This document shows, piece by piece, positions 22,031 to 33,562 of a stretch of 64,000 nt of DNA. Location: positions 16,416,138 to 16,480,137 of the forward strand of contig CM063252.1 of assembly GCA_032158295.1 (NCBI GenBank), given 5' to 3'. Source of the stretch: Pycnopodia helianthoides. Taxonomy: Eukaryota > Echinodermata > Asteroidea > Forcipulatida > Asteriidae. The notes below the pieces were generated by a model. That model made no database searches. It was not told where the DNA came from and saw only the letters and a program-made list of their open reading frames with translations. The position numbers and the translations under genes are program-made. The stretch's first letter is position 1, and each line of letters starts with the position of its first letter.

Positions 22031-25000
22031 GGCCTTATGGTCTACAGGACTACAATGTAATAAACTATTTTGTTCATATGCTATACTAATAAATATCCGC
22101 AACCACAACAGTTTATGCGTTTCAACAAGCAATGTCTCTCTGCTTCGACGAAAAAATTCCCGACCCACTTTAAAACTGACGTCGAACCGTACAAAGCACT
22201 TCTAGGCTAATTATCGACTCAATTAATATATCAACCAGACGGTATTAAAAAAGAAGAAGCTCAAAACATTATACGAAAGTTATTTTTGCCTGACAAGTGC
22301 ATGAGACAATTGGTATGTACATTCTCTCCTGTCTGGAAAAATAACGTTGCCCGTCATACTCGAATGACCATGATCACCGAACCAAAACAATGGCAAAGGC
22401 ATTGTGTGTTTATTACAACGTCAACGACATTGGCACAATCACAACAATGTTTTAATGAGAGTTTGTTTAAATATACAGGATTTTAGAGGCATGTAAAACA
22501 ATATAGATTCTATATATGAAGAGAGGTTTAAAAAACACACACAATGCCCATCGATAACAAAGGCAGGCTTTGTTTATGAGGATTTATATTTCGTTTACCT
22601 TTTGTTTTGAGAAAACAGAATAAGCTGTTGCAAACTGCTTACCAACCAATGGTATGAATACAAGAAATAATTAGTAGTCTGACGTTTCGACCCTAGCAGA
22701 GTCTTTCTCTAAAGGCTTTTTATGCTCTCTCTCTGTTAGACTTAGACCTGACACGGCACAAAATGCTGGTGCATGAAACAAACGAAACCTAAATGCAATA
22801 ATTGCTGTATGATATATCAGTGCCAGATGCCATAAGTTAACATTTATAGTTAATTTGATGGTACTTATTACAAATAAAATACAACACGGTATATTGTAAC
22901 CTTATCTGCCTGGCATGAATGACTTCTACAAAATAATAACAAATGTGATTGTTGTAGAACGTAATTGAAGTTACCTCTATGAAAGCAATCTCTTGCTAGG
23001 TCAGCTTACATTCCGTGATTAGGCCAAGGTCCATATCAAGACCATCCAATAAGAGGAATTGGTACATAATTATATTACAAATTATTTCAAAAATCCTTTG
23101 TTGGCCAGAGCCTCGCATGCCGACGGGGCTTTCAGTACCTACTCCTAATTAATTTTTGTTAAGGGTGGGGGGGGGGACACACCTGTCTGTCCCCGTTATT
23201 TGCATAATATCTAAGTTCCCCAATAATATTCCATTAATTTATATTCATTTATATCTTTATTGTGGATCCCCTTGGTTTCAAAACACGAAAGGTGTAAACA
23301 ACTACACATTTTATCAAAGTATACGTCAACTTTTAACATGGAACCAACATGGCGCCGGTTGACTTCTTGAGTTCCAATGTACCACCCATCTATAAGGTTG
23401 TGTCCTTCTCCACCGTTCCCTTAAGAGTAATCGTTTAGACGTTGACGTATCGTGTGTCACCGAAGAAACTCCTTCGAATCCATTTCCAGCATCAATAATG
23501 CACTCAGTGCGAATTGCAACATTGATGGCGAGTAAAATGACACTTGGGTTAACCTTGCAGACGTATTTTTTTCCCCAACAGATTCTTTTTGGGAGGAACA
23601 CATAAACAACAAACCACAACAGTGACGATTTATCCAAATTTTCAAACGTTTGGAAACCGTCCATTCGTTCATCAGTTGAATGTGAACTGACTGTGTTTTA
23701 AATCCCCGTTAAACTTCCTAATATAGCTATGCAAAATGTGTTCAGATTTTCTAACTGCTTTCACCTGTTATTATTTCACACTTCGTTCTGTATAACCTGA
23801 TGATGAAAGCAACAATCAATTATACTACATTATACTCAGTTTTTAGTTGAAATAATGGCCGGTCTTTGGTTGACGGACCTCAAACAGACAACTTTAATTT
23901 GTTTTGCTTTAGGCTACACCAAATTGCATTTGAAAAAAAAAAAAAATAATAATAATAATCTGATGCATTTTCAATCACACGCGAAGGCCAGTTTTAGAAA
24001 TGTACATGCGCGTTGTAATGTCTTCTATAAGTTTGCTGAGTTACACATTTTTTCGATTTGTTTGTTAACGGTAGGCCTATAACAAACCGTCTAAAACTAC
24101 ATTTTACATCACAAGTCGCAGTTTATCTCACGACCGGTTGTGTCCATAGGTCACTCCCAGTTATGATGACATTAAACAAAAAGTTCAAAACTTGGATGAT
24201 GTCTTTTTTTAAGCAGTGTGCGAATAACATAGACCCCCATGGTGTAAGCCTTGCCCGAAACCAGACGGTACGTGCCTGGCATAAGTGGTCCGTGCCACTT
24301 TCAAACATGGTCAGTGGAGGGATCAGCCAACAGTGTCGAAACAACAGAGTGTGTACTCGCAAAGTGTGGCAAACATGTAAATAAAAGGAACATGCTCCGA
24401 ATAATCTCGTAGTCGTGGGATTATAACCGCTTACAAAATCGCTACAATCACGAGAGAGCACACAGTACGAGAGGAGACAGAGAAAGAAACTAAACCTGCT
24501 ATGTTTGACCAGTTTGACATTCAAATAAAACAACCGCTACAAAGCTGGAACACGATCCCAAGCATGACCGGCCGTTATAACACAACTCGCAATTATGCCC
24601 CAAAACGTATAATTGAATACATGATTCGCATTTTAAGTTGGGTGTGTACAACCGAAGAAAAAGAAAGGGGGGGGGGGAAGCTAATGAGACAAACATGCAC
24701 CGACTCCACGAATGATAAAAATATGGAGAGAGGTTATTTCCGGAAGCGCTTTCCTACACCCTTACTGTCTCTGTGTTTGCATTCGATTAGAGAACCCTGG
24801 TATAGTCCCACTCCTTCACGAGTGGCTTCCTGTCATCTACAAGTGCATCATTCAAAAGAAAAAGCATCTTTTTGTTACCCAATGAAGGCCCTCCCCTGAG
24901 GAGTGGAGACCAAGCTCTTGTAATTGTTTCCGCTGATCCTTGAGAGCCTTCTTAAAAAACTGACGAGTAGAGGGACCGAAAAAAAAGTGAGCGGGGGGAG

Positions 25001-25183
25001 CCGTCTGTCTGTTTTGCAGGACATATCGACTACAACTATAAGGTAGTTGATTTCTGATTGTCCTCTCTGTATGCAGCTCAGACGGCAGAGATCAATATCG
25101 TCAAGAAATGGCATAATGGGTACAATTTTTAAATGACGCAGTACAACACATTTCAGATTAGCGGTTTTTTTTTTTTAAAGATT
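22031..25183. other. Probable first intron of the receptor-like gene; no exon found
   Basis: Lies downstream of the exon at 25190-25271 on its strand. Minus-strand frames (23326-23664, 24123-24533, 24875-25114) show no glutamate-receptor motifs such as the amino-terminal domain or SYTANLAAF. Contains a short ribozyme-like relic at 22678. Confidence 0.35.
22678..22713 (-). ncRNA. GAAACGTC stem-loop motif, possibly a retroelement ribozyme relic
   Basis: On the minus strand, GAGAAA is followed by a 6-bp stem with 3-base loop (GACTCT-GCT-AGGGTC) and then GAAACGTC. The layout resembles the hammerhead-like copies, but CTGANGA is not preserved. A related copy lies at 51391-51430. Confidence 0.25.
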
Positions 25184-25189
25184 ACTCAC
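25184..25189 (-). promoter_or_regulatory. 5' splice site closing the receptor-like first exon
   Basis: The minus strand reads CTTG|GTGAGTAAT, matching the metazoan donor consensus at GTGAGT. It sets a phase 1 junction that would complete a Gly codon if the next exon begins with two bases of a GGN codon, as expected for the conserved Gly-Gly of glutamate receptors. Confidence 0.5.
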
Positions 25190-25271
25190 CAAGCCTCACG
25201 GTCTCGGGAAGAGAAAACGTCGCCTGGATGCACAGGAGCCAAAAGAAGATCCAAATCCGATAGAAATCCAT
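25190..25271 (-). CDS. First coding exon of a secreted/membrane protein, probably an ionotropic glutamate receptor (kainate/AMPA type)
   Basis: Read on the minus strand, an ATG in a strong Kozak context (GCCATGG) opens 27 codons plus one base. It ends exactly at a consensus donor, G|GTGAGT (25184-25189), in phase 1. The peptide starts MDFYRIWIFFWLLCIQAT and continues FSLPETVRL, then Gly across the junction. The hydrophobic run at residues 6-19 is a typical signal peptide with likely cleavage near FS/LPE. In ionotropic glutamate receptors the mature amino-terminal domain starts with a V-(R/K)-(L/I)-G-G-(L/I)-F-like strand just after the signal peptide, and this exon ends at that point. The frame upstream has an in-frame TAA about 70-75 bases before the ATG and no earlier ATG. 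A weak TATA-like AAATATAAGG lies about 150 bases upstream (25417-25424). No second exon was recognised to the left, so intron 1 is long. Other secreted proteins remain possible; the exon call is stronger than the family call. Confidence 0.5.
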
Positions 25272-26025
25272 GGCAGAGAAACGGTGAGACGTCCTTCGAC
25301 AAAATGAAAACAAGATGTTCTGGATTAACACGGTGAGTTACACCCGGCAATGAAATGGCCTACGCCTTTTGTCGTTGAAAGCTTTGTTGCGGTTTCGGGA
25401 GAAACACCTCTCTCCTTATATTTCCTAGGTATTATATGCTTCCACGCTGAAGTACTGCAATCCAGCGAGTTGCCAAACGTCCTGCACGCGTTCCAATGGT
25501 AAAGTGAAAAGTGGTGGCTATCGTACCCTGATAGCAAGAACTCCACTCCGTGTGGATCTATCTCACTCAGTATGGATCCGCGATGTGCAGTACACTGCTC
25601 CGGGCGTCTATCCTGTGAAAAGCCCAGTAGAAAAATAACATCAGTCTGTGTGAGTGCTCACCATAGGGCAGGCCGCGTTAATGAATGAAGAGGAAGACCG
25701 AGGGAAACAAAAAAAATTGTTACGTGGGATTTAGACGCCTTCAGCGGAACGGGGCTCCCTAGTCTACTAGTAATTAGATCAGGGCGTCGATTTGATTGGC
25801 CGGTCGTGTGGATGGGGGCTCGGACAATGGATAGAAAAGCGGGATGATCCTATGGGAGAGAGGGGCCTGGCAATCGATAAATAACGGGAGAATGAGTGTA
25901 CATGGACAAATGTATAACGTCTAGTTACTGGGTGACGTTTATTTACTTGTGTACACCTAGTCAATGAGGCGGGACGGCACTGTTGCTGCAGAATAGAAAT
26001 ATCAATTTTCAAATAAAAAAATGCT
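25272..26025 (-). promoter_or_regulatory. Upstream region of the receptor-like exon (5' UTR/promoter)
   Basis: Free of recognised transposons and richer in GC than the surroundings. A weak TATA-like site lies at 25417-25424. The start site cannot be fixed from sequence. Confidence 0.25.
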
Positions 26026-26420
26026 TTTATGCACGTTTTATGCGAGGTAAACACAATTTGTGTCAATGAAAATCCACAGTTAAAAGTGCACCTCACTTCT
26101 TTTTATGGGAAAATACGTCGATGTTCTTTTTATAGGGCGCTGATCACAATCCACTAGTTACGAATAAACACACGATGCAGAAAAAAAAAACTTATGATAC
26201 TATCGTCAGATTCAGTCCATTTGTCAAATATAAACATTTTTTCAAGCGTAAAAGAAACATGTTTTGTGCGAGGTTTGCAAAACGTATGCAACGTGAAAAA
26301 CATACAGTCAAAGTTCAATCACTTAACTTTTAAAGGGAAAATACGTCAATGTGTTTTACGTAAAATGTTATCGATCACAATCCAATAGTAAAACTAACAA
26401 TTCACACACACAAAATAAAG
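26026..26420 (+). repeat. Diverged two-copy tandem duplication, about 229-bp period
   Basis: GGGAAAATACGTCGATGTTC and GATCACAATCCACTAGTTA recur about 229 bases later as GGGAAAATACGTCAATGTG and GATCACAATCCAATAGTAA. Confidence 0.55.
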
Positions 26421-27376
26421 ATTCTGGTTTACATTTTTGACGCATAACGGATGATGTTTTTGCCATTGATTCTGTGTACGTTCATACACGCTTATTATTA
26501 TTGGGGCAACCGAAACTCAAGCAACCGTGCTATTGGGGTAGGCCCTATTCAATAATCTTTGACAGTATTTTGGGCAGAAAATTTTTTTCAGCAGAATTGG
26601 TACAAAGAAAAAAAAAGCTGTGATGATCATTGAGCCTTCAGATATGATGTGGTGTTTGTTTCTGGTATACGGTCGTGTCTCCGTCGCTTCAACTGTATTA
26701 GCTTTTTTAAATTTCTGCATTTTTTTTCCCCGCAGAGACTTCTCGGTTGGTTGAAGCCACGAGCAGTCAACATAAAGTATGCACTCTCCCGTGAAAAAAT
26801 AAATATATAAAAAACATTACCATTAACCAAAGAATTACTGATGGACCTTTGCTAGCCGCTTGTAAATTCATGTATATTCAATTCAACATTTTACATTTTC
26901 AAGGTCGGACAAAGACTGCTACTTTTTGAGACTTCAGCTTTTGTTTGCCCGACAATTCCGACAAAATCTGCGATATGTTTCTGGAGCGCTTTTTGGGGAA
27001 AGGTACATACACAAAGCTAATATTTACCCCAGTACATGACAGGCTGACATGAAAGGGCAAGTGAAATGCGCTCGATAGCGAAAAATTCCAGCTGATGGAC
27101 GCGAGACAGCGAAGGTACACACTTCGCTAGGCTTGAAGGAGAATTCAAACAATATTACTAGATTGTTGGCCAAAACAAACAAGGCAATTTGAGTTATGGG
27201 GTTTGTATTTTCTATTTGTTGTTGGTGGAGTGTAGATTTCGAGAGCCCTAACATCATTGATTGGACGTACAGCATTCGAGTGAAGTAGGAATGCATTGCA
27301 AACAATATGCATATCGTTTGTCAAAAGTGAACATTTTTTTGCACACCCCCAACATATGTTATAAAAATTGCCATTT
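26421..27376. other. No gene seen
   Basis: AT-rich unique sequence before the family A element at 27377. Confidence 0.4.
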
Positions 27377-27769
27377 TTAAAGAAACATTACAGAATTGGT
27401 AAGAAAAAAACTTGTAAAATATACTTTTGATCACAGATTTGCATAAAACTTACACGGTCTAACGATGATGATAGTAGAAATCATCTCTAGAAATATTTCT
27501 GTCTGAAATGCCATATTTGATGAGAAATGAATAAACTAATTTTCCGATTGGAGTTTATCGCTCAGTGAGCGTTTTATTCATTTGTTGAACCTATATGATT
27601 TCATGCAAATGTGTAATCGGTTTTTCACTATTTTCTCGTGACCCAGATGGCCGATCGATCTCAAACTTCTACAGGTTTGTCAGTTTATGTATACGGAGGA
27701 TTACATAAAGTGCTTACACTGCCAGCAACTGTTTTGTTAGCAAAAACCAATTCTGTAATGTTCCTTTAA
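27377..27769 (+). mobile_element. TTAA element, family A
   Basis: Full-length copy. The left end has one change (TTAAAGAAACATTACAG) and the right end is intact. Confidence 0.9.
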
Positions 27770-28008
27770 CATTTAGTATTTATTTTTTATTTTTCAAACT
27801 AAGACGCAATTGCCAATCAAACCGATCTACCAGTCTTAGAACCGAATGTTTTTTTCTGAAGAGCGCACTTGATGATCTTTTTGCATTGACGTCACCACGT
27901 CGCCATCTTTGAGGTAAAGCGACAATGTTACACTGTAAAACGCACAGCTATACACGCACGGTGCGACGGATCCGCCAATGGACGCATTGCGCAAGACATC
28001 ATTGACCA

Positions 28009-28108
28009 CCATCTTTGATGAAAAAAACAATGGAAACGTGCAGGCGTTCCGCACGACTCTCAGCCAATGATAAGCTCTTCACGCGTGCACGTTTCATCAA
28101 AGATGGCG
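28009..28108. repeat. Inverted repeat, about 100 bp overall
   Basis: CCATCTTTGATGAAA and GGAAACGTGCA on the left face TGCACGTTTCATCAAAGATGG on the right. A likely small foldback remnant. Confidence 0.45.
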
Positions 28109-29104
28109 GCCCTTGCTAGGGTACTATAGGGCGCCCTACCCAAATGACGTCACGTGCATGAGTTCTTCGCACCGAATAACAACAGTTTCAATTTGGAAGC
28201 TTCTCTTCGCATACACGTGGTATCAATGAGTCGATATGCAGAAACGCAGGGTTTGGATGACTGCATGTTGGAGCATCAATTCCTGACAAATGATACACAA
28301 AAATTAATGAGGAAGGGGAGTGTACCCAGTAGCTTCTTGTAATATTTTACCAGAGATCGGTTTTGCGAAGGAATGTATGAGTTAGATACAGACGAATATT
28401 CATATCAACTTTCTTTTTTTGGGTGTCTGACATCTTTGATGTAACAACAATTTTCGAGTGGCGCGCACGACTGCTTCTTCTCGTAGTCCCCTAAACCACC
28501 CAACGCCAATTTGCTTCAGCTCTGGTAAGTACGATGAATCCATGTATTTATTTTGGCATGCATGATCATGCATCTTTAAAGTTTAGAAAATAATTAGGCC
28601 ATGATTTTTTTAGATCATACCGTCTGGGTGAACGACCATTCACGGAGGAAGAGGAATGGAGAAAAATCCTCACATGGAATCCGCCGAAATGTGATTTGCA
28701 AAAAGTAAGGTGCACATCTCTATGGCGCCCATTAGTGACGCATTTGAAAATGTTTCCTAAAAATAGCATTGGTTTGAGCCTGTACAAATTCTCCGTCATT
28801 TTAATGGAGGCCAGCCTAAGGACGTGGCAGATTTGCTGGCTTCGGCAGTGGCTATGACCGGATTGCTAAAAAGTCTGATTCTTCAACGTAAAAGCTGCTC
28901 CCAACGGCCGTAGACTTAGCCGAAATCGGTTAAGCTGAATGCGGCCTACGCAACCGCCATGTTTGTTTTGTTTGTTCGTTTGTTTGTTTGTTTGTTGGGG
29001 TGTTTTTTGTTGTTGTTATTTTTTATATTACTTTTCATCTATTGTATTTGTAAATCGCGGTAGCTTCGAAAACCTCAGAAAAGTAATAATCGGCGATCGT
29101 AGAC
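28109..29104. other. No gene confirmed; donor-like site at 28524
   Basis: GCTCTG|GTAAGTACG at 28523/28524 is a good donor without a coding frame before it; a 5' UTR exon is conceivable. A relic of the CGGCTTCGG family lies around 28830-28945. Confidence 0.3.
28970..28997 (+). repeat. GTTT microsatellite
   Basis: About seven GTTT units with one CG interruption. Confidence 0.85.
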
Positions 29105-29215
29105 ATAATGGTTCCTTGTGTATTTTGGCTGGTAACTTTATTCTGTTCAGCAAGATTTTGTTGTGCTCGGCTTCTTTTGTGTGATGTGCTTAAGCAGAGC
29201 TGTAGAATTGGGCCC
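29105..29215 (-). repeat. GGGCCCAATT dispersed repeat (reverse orientation)
   Basis: Read in reverse it starts TGGGCCCAATTCTACAGC, then AGCTCTGCTTAAGCAC, and ends with TTACCAGCCAAAATAC. It shares this order with 19064-19186 and part of 31690-31855. It supplies the start of the longest open frame in the window (29108-29635), which argues against that frame being a gene. Confidence 0.55.
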
Positions 29216-30229
29216 AAATTGACAGCAACCTTGTCCCCATGGTTTACTTTATTTCCAACCATGTTTAAACTCCTTTACTTGGACCCTGACTGGACAAAAC
29301 CAAATGTTAACCTTTGTCAAAACAACCGGCCGGCAACCAATGTACAAAAACAGGCTATTACATCTGGTACCGGACCACGAGACCATGACGAAGATGTGAA
29401 TTTTGAAAAGCAGCCAGACTATTCTAATTTGCATACGTATCCAAAATTTGTGGATATGCAAATGATCCAGTACCAGGGTGAGAGAGCGGTCAACCTGGTA
29501 CTGCTCGACACACCCTGGGGACGAGGTTGGATTGACAGCAATCATTTAGTTTGGATGGCTGGCGATACTTCAATGTCCCACTATAAAGCGTCGTTGACCG
29601 AAATGACTATTTCAATGGTCATTTCACAGTATTAATGGTTGTCTAAAAAACAGCAGTCTTGGCAGAGGAGCTATTCACGGAACTAGTATAAACATTTGGA
29701 TGTGTTTCATAAACAGCGGTACAGTACATTGTACATCTGGGTTTCATCTCTTGGAAATCGGATTGAGTCATCCACATTTTGTTTTGTAATTACCGCTGCT
29801 GTAGTGTCTCATCAAGGCTGAGTCATTACACCTACGCTTCGGTGGTAATTAGCAGAATTGAAAAACAGATTATTGGTATTTTAATGGCCTGTAAAGACAC
29901 ACTGCAGCAGTATATACCGGTGTGACTGTTACACTAATCGCAACAATTTAAATGTAATTTTATTCATGTATTCCCTTTTCAACCTGCGAGTCTTTTAAAG
30001 GGCCTCCTAAAATAAACACAGTGGAAGGGAACCATATGGGTTCATTTACCGAAATCTGAGCCATAGGCTCATGGTCCTGCATGGGAAATAATATCCGGCT
30101 CTTTAAGATTCGGACCTGGCTCAAAATCTACTGACCTGCGGTTGGTTACCTATCAACCTCACCTGTGTTGACAATGGTTGTGTTTTTTCTTTCTTCTTCA
30201 CATGTTTGTTTATTTGTTTGTTATTTGTT
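29216..30229. other. No gene confirmed; longest open frame of the window ends here
   Basis: The 175-codon frame 29108-29635 starts inside a dispersed repeat. Its second half (29250-29635) is not a recognised repeat and is also open on the other strand, but no domain is recognised. Confidence 0.3.
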
Positions 30230-30260
30230 TTGTTGTTGTTGTTGTTGTTGTTGTTGTTTT
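30230..30260 (+). repeat. GTT microsatellite
   Basis: About ten GTT units, followed by a G-rich stretch (GGGGTGGGGTGGAGGGGGG). Confidence 0.9.
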
Positions 30261-30482
30261 ATATGGGGTGGGGTGGAGGGGGGATCGGGTGGGGGTGTCA
30301 TCCCGTGGACACCGAGTACTTTAGCAAAGGAATCCGGGTTGTGTGAGGACGTGCTCGGTTCGCTTCTTTAGGGACGTCCCTAAAAAATTAGTTACAAATA
30401 TGTTACGAGGTCAAAGCAAAGGGAAGACCCAGTTATAAGTCCTCGATTTACCTGGTCGACAAACAAGGGCGTGACTGAGTAT

Positions 30483-30632
30483 GTAGTGACATTCAAACCG
30501 AGTTCTTACAACAAAAGGGACAATAGGTACACGTTTTCTATCACAAAGGAAAACGATGGGGTCCACGTTTGTCAGGACAAAGAGTTGAACAAAGGAGGGT
30601 CCACGATTGGAGGTCATTACACGCTTGTGTGC
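30483..30632 (+). repeat. 150-bp dispersed repeat next to TG repeats, copy 1
   Basis: Over 90% identical by eye to 44193-44340, from GTAGTGACATTCAAACC to GGTCATTACACGCTTGTG. Both copies are open on both strands, but the near-identity and flanking TG runs point to a repeat. Confidence 0.65.
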
Positions 30633-31329
30633 ATGTGTGTGTTGGGGGGGGGGGGGTGATAAGATTTCAATTGACCAGCTGCCAGGTATGCTTTTGTTCT
30701 TTGTTAATTAAAACAGTTGCATGTCCTTTCATTTATCGAAACTAGGGTACTGGCACTATTTTCCCCAAGTCAATTAATCCAGGTCTAGACTCATACCGTT
30801 TGTAGACTAAAGTACACCCGACCTACACAGTTCTTTCTTCGACCGAATCCCCGTTCATCGAGCACCACTTGAAACCTAACCCCGCTGCCAGTCATCTGAA
30901 AAACGGATCTAATCTGAGAGGCTTTTGGTTTCCTAGGAATTTACGTTCACTATTTTTTTTATTATAAGCCTTTTGGCGTGGCACACAAATTGCGCAAATT
31001 GCACATTTTATTTTTGTAATTGTCAACGCTACTCATCCTGGCTTGATGTTGGTAAACAATGTTATCTTAGGTCGTCTAATAAGAATTTTGTTCGCTCGCT
31101 TTCCTAACTTTTTCCCCCGCAACTTAGTTCCGATATTAGGGATAGTTTAAATTTAAGGGTTTCGAGTCGTCCTCTCCGCAATTGATGAATAATTGTTGTA
31201 AATCCTCTTTAGATTTTTTTTCCCGATTTGTTTGAAGCCATATTTGAGGTTGATTTGACAGTTTAAAATTTTTAATTAAATTTAAATAAAGGAAAAACAG
31301 TCGCATCCCCTCAAGGTGATGCCGAGGCT

Positions 31330-31535
31330 GCTGCTTCCAAGGTTGTATCGTAAACTTGGGTGTGATCCCTGGCTACCGCACACCCAACAAAGATATTGAC
31401 AAAATAGGGAGACCGCCAACATAGGGCTAGATAGCTCAGTTGCATGGTAGAGCGCCGGTACGTTAATCCGGAGGTCGTTGGTTCAAATCCCGCTCAAGTG
31501 AATTTTCTTTGTTCAACCCCCATACAGTTTAAATT
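31330..31535 (+). mobile_element. tRNA-derived SINE insertion
   Basis: The tRNA-like head is preceded by a block ending GGGAGACCGCCAACATAG and followed by AATTTTCTTTGTTCAACCCC. From memory, this combination occurs in dispersed echinoderm and other deuterostome repeats. The boundaries are approximate and no target-site duplication was identified. Confidence 0.4.
31425..31500 (+). ncRNA. tRNA-like sequence, head of a tRNA-derived SINE
   Basis: The A-box-like TAGCTCAGTTG (31432-31442) and the B box GGTTCAAATCC (31480-31490) are at tRNA spacing. The D arm is recognisable. The anticodon stem (CCGG...CCGG) is short and encloses acGTTaa, which would read as Asn(GTT), but position 33 is C and the closing pair is T-T. 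The acceptor ends no longer pair well. This is a decayed polymerase III head rather than a functional tRNA gene. Confidence 0.55.
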
Positions 31536-31689
31536 TTTGTTATAACTATTCCAAACACAAATTACTTTTAATGGCCGTTGTTATAGCTGTTGTAGGTGGT
31601 TATCAACCTTATTTGTATAGAGGTTTTACAGTCAAGTGATGTTATCACGTGACTGTGTGTTTGAGACGCCATATTGCCGGTCAATGACC

Positions 31690-31858
31690 AGGGCCCAATT
31701 TCATAGAGCTGCTAAGCACAGCAAGTTTTCTCAGCATGAAATTTCTTCCTTGGTAAAAACCAAATTTCCGTGTGTTGCATATTGCTTGTTACTGGTATTC
31801 AGCTGTTGTTTGCTTATCCTGAAAATCACTGGAAATTTGGTTGGCAACTTCTATTCGA
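31690..31858 (+). repeat. Dispersed repeat beginning CAGGGCCCAATTTCATAG
   Basis: GGGCCCAATTTCATAGAGCT, then GCTAAGCACAGCAAG and ACTGGAAATTTGGTTGG, a family I associate with deuterostome genomes. It lies next to the split GGGTCA element at 31859. Confidence 0.5.
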
Positions 31859-32482
31859 CACTCCAAATACCTCCGAGTAGAATCGACCTGGATCCGTTTC
31901 TCGTGGGGCCTGATCCATTTCTAGGTCAGTATAAATCTTTGTCAAAATTACCACAAAAAGGTCAAACTTACGCAGAGTCTGACTTAAAGGAACATTACAG
32001 AATTGGTGAGAAAAAAACTTGTATAATATACTTTCGATCACAGATTTACATAAAACCCTTTCACGGTCTAATGATGATGATAGTAGAAAACACCCCTTGA
32101 AATATTTCTGTCTGAAATGCCATAATTGATGAGAAATAATAAACTAATTTTCCGATTGGAGTTTATCGCTCAGTGAGCGTTTTATTCATTTGTTGAATCT
32201 ATATGATTTCATGCAAATGTGTAATCGTTTTTTTCACTATTTTCTCGTGACCCAGATGGCTGATCGATTTCAAACTTCTATAGGTTTGTCAGTTTATGTA
32301 TATGGTGGATTACAGAAAGTGCTTACACTGCCAGCAACTGTTTTGTTAGCAAAAACCAATTTTGTAATGTTCCTTTAAAATCCAAATGTTTAACCATTTT
32401 CCGGGCCAACCTGTGCCGAAATGGGCCTGGCTTCCCTGGAACCGTAATCCGGCTCAATTTTGACCTGGGAGCTTCTGGGGTG
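31859..32482. mobile_element. GGGTCA-type element split by a family A insertion
   Basis: CACTCCAAATACCTCCGAG at the left and GGAGCTTCTGGGGTG at the right are decayed terminal inverted repeats. GAATCGACCTGG pairs with CCGGCTCAATTTTGACC. Removing 31984-32378 joins the halves. Confidence 0.55.
31984..32378 (+). mobile_element. TTAA element, family A, nested in a GGGTCA element
   Basis: Full-length family A copy. The flanks (ACGCAGAGTCTGAC on the left; CCATTTTCCGGGCCAACCTG on the right) belong to an older GGGTCA-type element, giving a relative age for the two families. Confidence 0.9.
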
Positions 32483-33312
32483 TATTTGGTGGATAAAAAA
32501 AGTGTTTATTGTCTTCAGGGATCTTGCTGTAAACACTAAAAAACACTGTATACTTGTTGATTTCGGGGACAGCCCCTGCACAGTTTACATCTAAAGATTG
32601 AACATAAATAAATAATGTGGCTGCTGAACTTGTAAGGCAATTAACAATACATCTTCGATGACTGCCACAGCTTTGTCCAGGAGTTCTTATAGTTTACATT
32701 TTAGCGATAGACAGCGGTGGACATAAATCAAAGTGCGCACGTGCCCTCTCGATATTAACGTCCGTCCCGCAGCGTCTTAATCCGTCACAACTCTGACTGT
32801 TTGTGTCATGTGAGGACACTGGCCCTCGGTTACTACTGCCGAAGTATCGGTTGTCTGAATAGCTTAAATCATTTTGTTGTCCATTATAGTCTAATAATTA
32901 TTGACGTAATTTTGTTAACAGAAGCAACATATTTGCTCTCAAGGCAGGAACAGTAATTTCAGTAACATAAAACGGTGAGTTTCATTCTGAGCTCTCACTG
33001 GTTATTAAAGTTCACTCCAGTACAAATCCTCCAGACGAAAATAAAAACCCTTTATTCCGTTTCCGCGAAGCGAAGTAGGTCCAATTTGATCATGCACAAA
33101 ATCCCGAGCACCGAACAAACAGTTCGTTCTGTTTCGCCAACGATGACAGTGATGACATTGTCACAGGTTGGTTGTATGGTGTGTTTGTTCAAAACTAGAA
33201 AGATGGATTTTTGTTTTAACTCCCCCCCCCAAAAAAAAATAAATGAAAATAAAATAAAAATATCTATCTATAATATAATAAAATAAAGTGTACCAGCCCT
33301 CCAGCAAAATTG
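32483..33312. other. No gene confirmed; possible small exon at 32926-32973
   Basis: AACATAAAACG|GTGAGTTTC is a good donor; the preceding 60 bases are open in one frame but the acceptor is weak. The right end is A-rich simple sequence. Confidence 0.3.
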
Positions 33313-33562
33313 CACTCTAAAAACTCCTAGGTCAGAATTGACCCGGATTCTGTGTCCAATGGGACCTCAACCCTTTCTGGGTAAAGCTGACCCCGAAAGT
33401 GGGTAAAAAAAACCTGGATATCATCTCGGATTGTGCGTAAGTTTGACCCACTTCTGGGTCATTTTGACACGGGTTCCGGGTCAGCCTGACCCCGAAACGG
33501 ATCGTCCCCCCCTTGGACCCAGGATCCGGGCCAATCTGACCCGAAAGTGTTTAGATAGAGTG
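33313..33562. mobile_element. GGGTCA-type repeat element
   Basis: Starts CACTCTAAAAACTCC followed by GGTCAGAATTGACCCGG and ends near TTTAGATAGAGTG, a weakly matching inverted end. Many TGACCC/GGGTCA motifs lie between. Confidence 0.6.

Noticed and set aside
29108..29635. Longest open frame (175 codons, ATG start)
   Set aside because: Its first 35 codons lie in a dispersed repeat (29105-29215), no domain is recognised, and the opposite strand is also open.
31425..31500. Functional tRNA-Asn(GTT) gene
   Set aside because: Position 33 is C, the anticodon stem has a T-T mismatch and the acceptor ends do not pair; SINE head is more likely.
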